From contig BTPP01000004.1 in NCBI GenBank assembly GCA_037102815.1, positions 4,340,001-4,404,000 of the forward strand: a stretch of DNA of 64,000 bases, read 5' to 3'. The notes beneath the pieces are model-generated. The model was not told the DNA's origin. It made no database searches and saw nothing but the letters and a program-made list of their open reading frames with translations. Of this stretch, positions 59,526-64,000 are shown one piece after another (position 1 is the first letter of the stretch; the number at the start of each line of letters is the position of its first letter). Made by a program: the position numbers and the translations under genes. The stretch comes from Neurospora intermedia (lineage: Eukaryota > Ascomycota > Sordariomycetes > Sordariales > Sordariaceae).

Positions 59526-60425
59526 TAGTCTTAGTGGACGACAAGTAAGTACTGCGTAGAATACATAGGCCCGGGTTTCACCGTGCAGGGCAGCGAGCGA
59601 GCGCCCTGTGTCCTGTGTCGTCCCCTCCCCGGCGGTGAGATTACGTACGGACTCATCCCATCCCATCCCATCCACCAGATTACGTACTGGACTGGACTGT
59701 ACTGGGCTCACGCGTCCGTCCGTTACGTTGCCTATGCTATGAAAAAAGGCCCGGTGCGCGGACACGCCGGGGCTTACTCCGGCTCTGTTGGATACTGTGT
59801 AGTGTAAAGGTATACCACTAGGGAAATTAATAAATGCCGAGGGAAAGCTCTATGCGTGTAGTGTAGCGTAGCGTAGTGTGGGGCGGATGTTTTGGGACCT
59901 GACTGCCTGCGAACGGAACCGAACCGAAGGTCAGTGCGCGATGGTCCTGGAAATGTCCGAGGTCGAATACTAGCAGTAAAAAGAAGAAACTGAAACGACC
60001 GCCAGATGGCCTGTGCTGTGTCTGGAGCAAGTAAACGGTATGAACAGCTGTTCATTCATGTGTATTGATGCCTAATTGTACTTCATATACAGCTGTGAAG
60101 CTCAGGGGGAGAGCTACCTCCAGAGCACACATGAACAGTCGGCGATTACTTCAGTTGTTGGTCGGTGTTTTCAACAACTTCGAAACTCAACCAACCATTG
60201 CAAGCCAATGCAACTCCCACGAGACAGAGTATAGGCAAGGCACTGTGCAGTCAAAAACAGGAGTCGATGAAGCAGGTACAGTGATCTCGAGTGTCCTGCC
60301 CTCAGACATCACGGCAGCAAAAAGGAAGACAAATTCATCAACACAAAAATCAGAAAATGCATAGTAGCAGTTGCGAGGCCAAAGGGATGGAAAAAGGCAA
60401 AAGGGTTAGAAAAAGAAAGGCTGGT

Positions 60426-60518
60426 CTCTCCCGCCGGGAATTGAACCCGGGTCTCGAGCGAATCGAACTGATGTTCAAGCTTGACAAGCTCACATACTGA
60501 CCACTATACTACGGAAGA
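60426..60518 (-). tRNA. tRNA-Asp(GTC), intron-containing, copy 2
   Basis: Mature sequence identical to the copies at 4555-4648 and 63064-63156, with a 21-nt intron identical to that of the third copy. On the minus strand it is followed by CCTTTCTTTTT, which supplies the terminator and is shared with copy 3. The upstream leader is shared with copy 1. Confidence 0.95.
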
Positions 60519-60555
60519 TGTACAACTGTTGATCAGCTGTCGTAGTTGGTTGTTG
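60519..60555 (-). promoter_or_regulatory. Shared 5' leader of tRNA-Asp copy 2
   Basis: Differs from the leader of copy 1 by a single base over 37 nt. The inverted repeat ACAGCTG-ATCAA-CAGTTGT is at 60522-60540. Confidence 0.5.
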
Positions 60556-60989
60556 CAAAAATTGAGCTTGGTAAACTTATATTCTTTGCTCCAATATCAC
60601 AAGCCGGTCAACACCACGTTACCTGGTGATTTTACCTCGATTAATGACATGCACGCCAATTTGTTCTGCGGGAGAGCGTGTGCACTTGCAAATACATTAT
60701 AGAGAACAGATCTTTTGTGGAACAGCAAGATGAATACAAAACAAATAAATTCATGTGCAATGCTAGACTATATGAAAGCAAGTTTGAACCTCTGTGCCCT
60801 CCCCTGTGAATGGTACTGATGCGCATTCACCGGCACTCCTTCCAAGTATTCAGGCTGCTCTGATTTCCGTTTCTCCTCTTCCCTTAGGGACAACCAACAA
60901 TGGCCAAGGCCTTTTCGTTGTCGCCTCTTCCAGCCCACCGATACCGTTTCTCCTACCAATCGTACATTTCCCACTCCCGATGGACCCAG

Positions 60990-62212
60990 TTAAGCCATCA
61001 AAGCAATATGCTTCAACTCCTCCTGCACCAGCTCACCCACCTTCATCGGCGGATATGTCTTCTCCTCACCCTCATCCCGTCCCAGATTAAACTGCTCCGC
61101 CCTCAACCTATGCGCCTCCTCCGCCAACTTGGGGATAGGCGCAAGGTCATGATCCGAGTTCAGATGCCAGAAGAAAGTCGAGCTGATACGAATCAGCGGG
61201 CGGTTGGGAAACTGCTGCTTGCGCTTCTCGATGACCTCGACGGTGCGCTCGTTGACCACGACCTCGTGGAAGCCGGCCTTGATCAGACCGCCCGTGATGT
61301 GCTCGAGCTGCTTGCCGGCTTGGACCAAGAGGTAGTTACCGGGAGGAATCTTGACGGCGATGCGCTTGCCCGTGTTACGCGCCCAGATGTGCAGACCGGG
61401 GTAGCGCGAGCGGCCGTGGATGGTGAGGAAGTTGAGATCGGTGTGAAAGCCGGCGAGGATGGTGTCCTTTTGGCCGTACTTGACGAGGTCGGAGGCGGTA
61501 GGGGCAAGGAGGTGGGGGCTATTGTTGGAGGTATTAGTAGATGAGATAATGCGAAACCAAAGATTCTTTATTTGGATGACCCGACAACATACCCGTATTT
61601 GCCCGCGTCCTTAAAGGTGCCAGCAGGCAAGCCAAGACCGACGGCAGTCATCTCAGTGAGACCCTCAACAGCACTCTTCATCGAGGTACCCCACTGCTGC
61701 ATGGCCGGGTTCCAGCGCTCCTTGATGTGTGGCGCTTGAGGAACGACATTATCCGCGTTCAGACCGGGGAACTTGGTCTCGTAGGGTGGCTGCTCAGCCA
61801 TGCGCCAGAAGAAACGGCACTTGGGGTCGGGGTGGTGGCCGGAAATATCCAAAGGCCTCTCCTCGGGCGCAAGGCGCTGGATAACGTTCAGGCATGGCTC
61901 GTCAACGGCGCACTTGGGCTTCTCGGTGTTCTCCAGAGTCACACCAATCTGGTAGCTCAGCTCGGGGCGTTCATCCTTGCGGAGTTCCTCCTCGGGTTGC
62001 GCAAAGTAGTCCTCTAGGAGGTCCAGGAAGGTCTCGTTATCCTTCTCTGCGACGCGCGAATCGTGGAGTACGAGGGCGCCGTAGGTGATGAGAGCCTTCG
62101 CGGCCTTTTCGCACTCAGCCTTGACTTCGGGGGAGTCGACGGAGTTGTTGAGGTAGACGTCGAGGTCGATGACCGGAAGGTCCATGGAAATTTCCTGGGG
62201 AACAATGCTCAT
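60990..62212 (-). CDS. 2-oxoglutarate/Fe(II)-dependent dioxygenase (isopenicillin N synthase-like)
   Basis: Non-haem iron oxygenase; the substrate is unknown. Two exons on the minus strand, 62212-61593 and 61518-60990, joined across a 74-nt intron, give 382 residues. The N-terminal DIOX_N-like part begins MDLPVIDLDVYL. The iron site is visible as HTD in GFHTDLNFLTIHG (His about 232, Asp about 234) and the distal His in LEHITGG (about 280). The Arg-x-Ser 2-oxoglutarate site is RISSTFFWH (about 315). All key residues are present. It resembles the stand-alone fungal enzymes sometimes annotated as clavaminate synthase-like. It lies between two tRNA-Asp copies, not in a biosynthetic cluster, so a primary-metabolism or modification role is possible. 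Confidence 0.92.
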
Positions 62213-63033
62213 GGTGAAATGCGGGGGTGGGGTTGATTGTCTATGCAGATGCGCTGTGGTTAGGGGTCCAAAAAAGAAAAGAAAAAAATAAAAGTGTTCG
62301 CTTCGAGGGTGCGATGCGCCAAATTCAACAACACAAAGGAGTTTGATATTCAAGAAAAGAAAGAGACGTGGTTTGAAGTTATTATCTACAGGTTCACAAA
62401 GATATGGTGGTTTTCTAGTTATCAAGGCTTCCCCCGATAACATTTTTTTTTTCTTCTGGGCAAAAATACGAAAAGCTTCCTCCTCTCTGGTCGCGACCAT
62501 GACATGGAAGCCCAAACAGGAAGGTCCCCCGCATAACCTGGCGATGAAAGTCAAAGGGTGCCTGTAACGTGCCTCGGATCTGGTAATTCTGGGCACATGT
62601 GGATGCAACCACCACGCATTGGCAGTAGGCCAAGCCCAAATTCTCCGCCTGACTACCCCAGAAGTGAGCTCTGAATCCGGCGATATCCGCCATCATCCGC
62701 CCATTTGGAGGTGTCTAGACGTTGGTGCCTGGAAACGTAGGTAATCAAGTGCGCGCTTCGAGATATGAGCTTGAACCGCACTGGCGGGACTGGCTTTTGC
62801 TTGTCATCTGCCCGAGATGTCGATTCACATGATGCCAAGATGGTTAACAGGATGGGAGAAGGATTGGCGACAATACGCCTATGGAGTTAGTTGTTTTGGA
62901 AAAAGATAAAAGGTGATGCTAGACAGCAACAAATGGACGGTTCAAATGGAGAGCAGTTGCTGTTGAGCGCGTTGTGTCAAAAACTCTAATTCCACGCGGG
63001 AGGATATAAGTCCAGGATCCGCCAAACTTTCAT
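62213..63033. promoter_or_regulatory. Dioxygenase promoter and upstream stretch
   Basis: About 820 bp upstream of the dioxygenase. The leader is A/T-rich near 62265-62295 and 62438-62455. No other gene is seen. Confidence 0.5.
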
Positions 63034-63063
63034 CCAACTACGACAGCTGATCACAGCTGTAAG
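63034..63063 (+). promoter_or_regulatory. Shared 5' leader of tRNA-Asp copy 3
   Basis: The same leader in a diverged form. The inverted repeat is perfect here, ACAGCTG-ATCA-CAGCTGT at 63043-63060, with one base less in the loop. GGATATAAG lies upstream at 63002-63010. Confidence 0.5.
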
Positions 63064-63156
63064 TCTTCCGTAGTATAGTGGTCAGTATGTGAGCTTGTCA
63101 AGCTTGAACATCAGTTCGATTCGCTCGAGACCCGGGTTCAATTCCCGGCGGGAGAG
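63064..63156 (+). tRNA. tRNA-Asp(GTC), intron-containing, copy 3
   Basis: Mature sequence and 21-nt intron identical to copy 2, which lies 2.5 kb away in the opposite direction. The terminator is the T5 run at 63168-63172. Confidence 0.95.
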
Positions 63157-63436
63157 ACCAACCTTTCTTTTTACCTTTTGGTCCACTACGTCCGGCACTT
63201 GCAACGACGTCGGTTTTTCTTTTTCTTTTTTTTCCCTGAACATCTTTTAGTATAATTCATTCAACCTTCCTTTCTTATATAGTGCCTACAAGACATACAT
63301 AATAATATTCTCAACTCACGCTGTCAAGTGACTGAGTGACCTAATATCTCGACAACACTATCGCCCTCCCTTCAATGCTCCTTCCATCCCACACTCATTT
63401 TCACTCCTTTATCCTCTCTACCACGCCACTCCGCCA
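63157..63436. other. Intergenic stretch
   Basis: 280 bp between tRNA-Asp copy 3 and the stop of the last gene. It holds the tRNA terminator, T-rich tracts and the presumed 3' UTR of the last gene. Confidence 0.5.
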
Positions 63437-64000
63437 TCACATCAAAACCCCAGGCCAAGCATTCGTATCAGGCGACAATTTATACCAGCACTGATTCCTC
63501 CTCTCTCTTTCTCTCTTTTCCTGCCCACTAGACTGCTCTCGTTCTCCTTTTCCTCCTCCTCCTCCTCCTTCTTCAACAACCGCATCTCTACCAACACCAC
63601 TGTTATTCTCTTGTCCTTGTCCAGAGAAACTACTCGGCGCTGATTGCCCACCGCTAGCAGTAGCACTAGCTGCTCCCAACGGAATATTTTCCGACGTCTG
63701 ACTCTGGTTTTCCAGCGACTTGTTGTTGTCGCTTACCGAGGTCTCTGGTCGGGTAATTCGTGTGAGAGTGGCTAGGGAGAGGATGCAAGAGGCGATGATG
63801 GCGAGGGCGGATTCGGCGGTTGCGTAGTAGATTAGGGGGGCGGTGGTGACTTTGTCAGAGGGTGTTAGCAAGTGAGGAAGGAAGTGAGTGAGTGGGAAAG
63901 AAAGGCAATGAGGGAGGGACTGAGGAAGGGAGGAAGGGAGGATAACGTACAGGTAAAGTCTGAAGAGGTGAGGCCGGAGATTACGGTTGTTTTCATTATG
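63437..64000 (-). CDS. Rhodopsin-fold fungal integral membrane protein, C-terminal part (cut by window edge)
   Basis: Partial gene; the 5' part lies beyond the window. Two exons are visible on the minus strand, at least 64000-63951 and then 63849-63437, joined across a 101-nt intron with a GCTAAC branch site. The joined sequence KTTVISGLTSSDFTFTTAPL and IYYATAESALAIIASCI matches the end of the sixth loop and the seventh helix of the fungal rhodopsin-like domain found in many Pezizomycotina membrane proteins. About 110 hydrophilic, low-complexity residues follow (Ser/Gln, then a Gly/Glu run). An ATG at 63996 is in frame, but the family requires helices upstream, so it is not taken as the start. 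Ligand and role are unknown. Confidence 0.7.
   Translation of the reverse strand, partial: HNENNRNLRPHLFRLYLYVILPSSLPQSLPHCLSFPLTHFLPHLLTPSDKVTTAPLIYYATAESALAIIASCILSLATLTRITRPETSVSDNNKSLENQSQTSENIPLGAASATASGGQSAPSSFSGQGQENNSGVGRDAVVEEGGGGGGKGEREQSSGQEKRERERRNQCWYKLSPDTNAWPGVLM

Larger units (their letters stand above)
53688..60425. other. Gene-poor region, 53.7-60.4 kb
   Basis: 6.7 kb without a supportable gene. Open frames are short; the two most protein-like, on the minus strand at 57410-57718 and 58335-58580, lack a start codon at their head and match nothing I know. The region holds many TACACTA/TAGTGTA elements (55916-55950, 55975-55990, 56511-56525, 58392-58402, 59290-59306, 59512-59525, 59795-59875), a GAGA tract near 55207-55222 and (GTC)8 at 57221-57246. 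Confidence 0.5.

Overview
This window is nuclear DNA from a filamentous ascomycete, most likely Neurospora or a close relative in the Sordariales. The evidence is the short introns (mostly 57-250 nt) with GTANGT-type donors, the single-copy gene density of one gene per 3-5 kb with gene-poor gaps, the many CTAC/GGTA microsatellites between genes, and the gene set itself (a velC-type velvet regulator, a Bre1 ubiquitin ligase, rhodopsin-fold fungal membrane protein). I saw no transposon, no virus-like element, no CRISPR array and no bacterial operon. Species identity is inference from memory of such genomes, not from a search.

Layout. 0-4 kb: cohesin subunit smc3 (+). 4.56 kb: an intron-containing tRNA-Asp(GTC). 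4.6-14.3 kb: about 9.7 kb without a gene I can support. 14.3-15.8 kb: velC (+). 16.05 kb: tRNA-Gly(GCC). 18.2-19.7 kb: a probable mitochondrial helical-repeat protein (-), divergent from utp16 (+, 20.4-21.5 kb). 22.3-23.3 kb: triosephosphate isomerase (+), convergent with mitoribosomal protein mL43 (-, 23.9-24.6 kb). 25.3-26.9 kb: U1-70K (+). 29.2-30.1 kb: mrt4 (-). 33.4-37.5 kb: a full-length ABC multidrug exporter (+). 38.8-40.1 kb: a SARAF-family protein (+), convergent with bre1 (-, 40.9-43.6 kb). 45.1-47.4 kb: the TFIIIB subunit bdp1 (+), convergent with rad23 (-, 48.3-50.0 kb). 52.0-53.7 kb: a four-helix membrane protein (-). 53.7-60.4 kb: a second gene-poor stretch. 60.4-63.2 kb: two more tRNA-Asp copies in opposite orientation on either side of a 2-oxoglutarate/Fe(II) dioxygenase (-). 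The right edge cuts a rhodopsin-fold membrane protein (-).

The genes are mostly unlinked housekeeping functions: chromosome cohesion, histone H2B ubiquitination, DNA repair, RNA polymerase III initiation, splicing, cytosolic and mitochondrial ribosome making, and glycolysis. They do not form a cluster with one job. Spliced gene models were built by hand from reading frames, splice sites and family conservation; each one adds up to an intact frame.

The most unusual signals are the three tRNA-Asp genes. They share not only the gene and intron but also a 5' leader able to form a hairpin, kept by a wobble-compatible change. Next come a dispersed palindromic module built on TAGTGTACACTA joined to AGAGGTAGGTAC, a four-unit 9-bp repeat upstream of the TATA box of the exporter gene, and a GC-AG intron in smc3. 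I did not find a convincing new multi-gene system.
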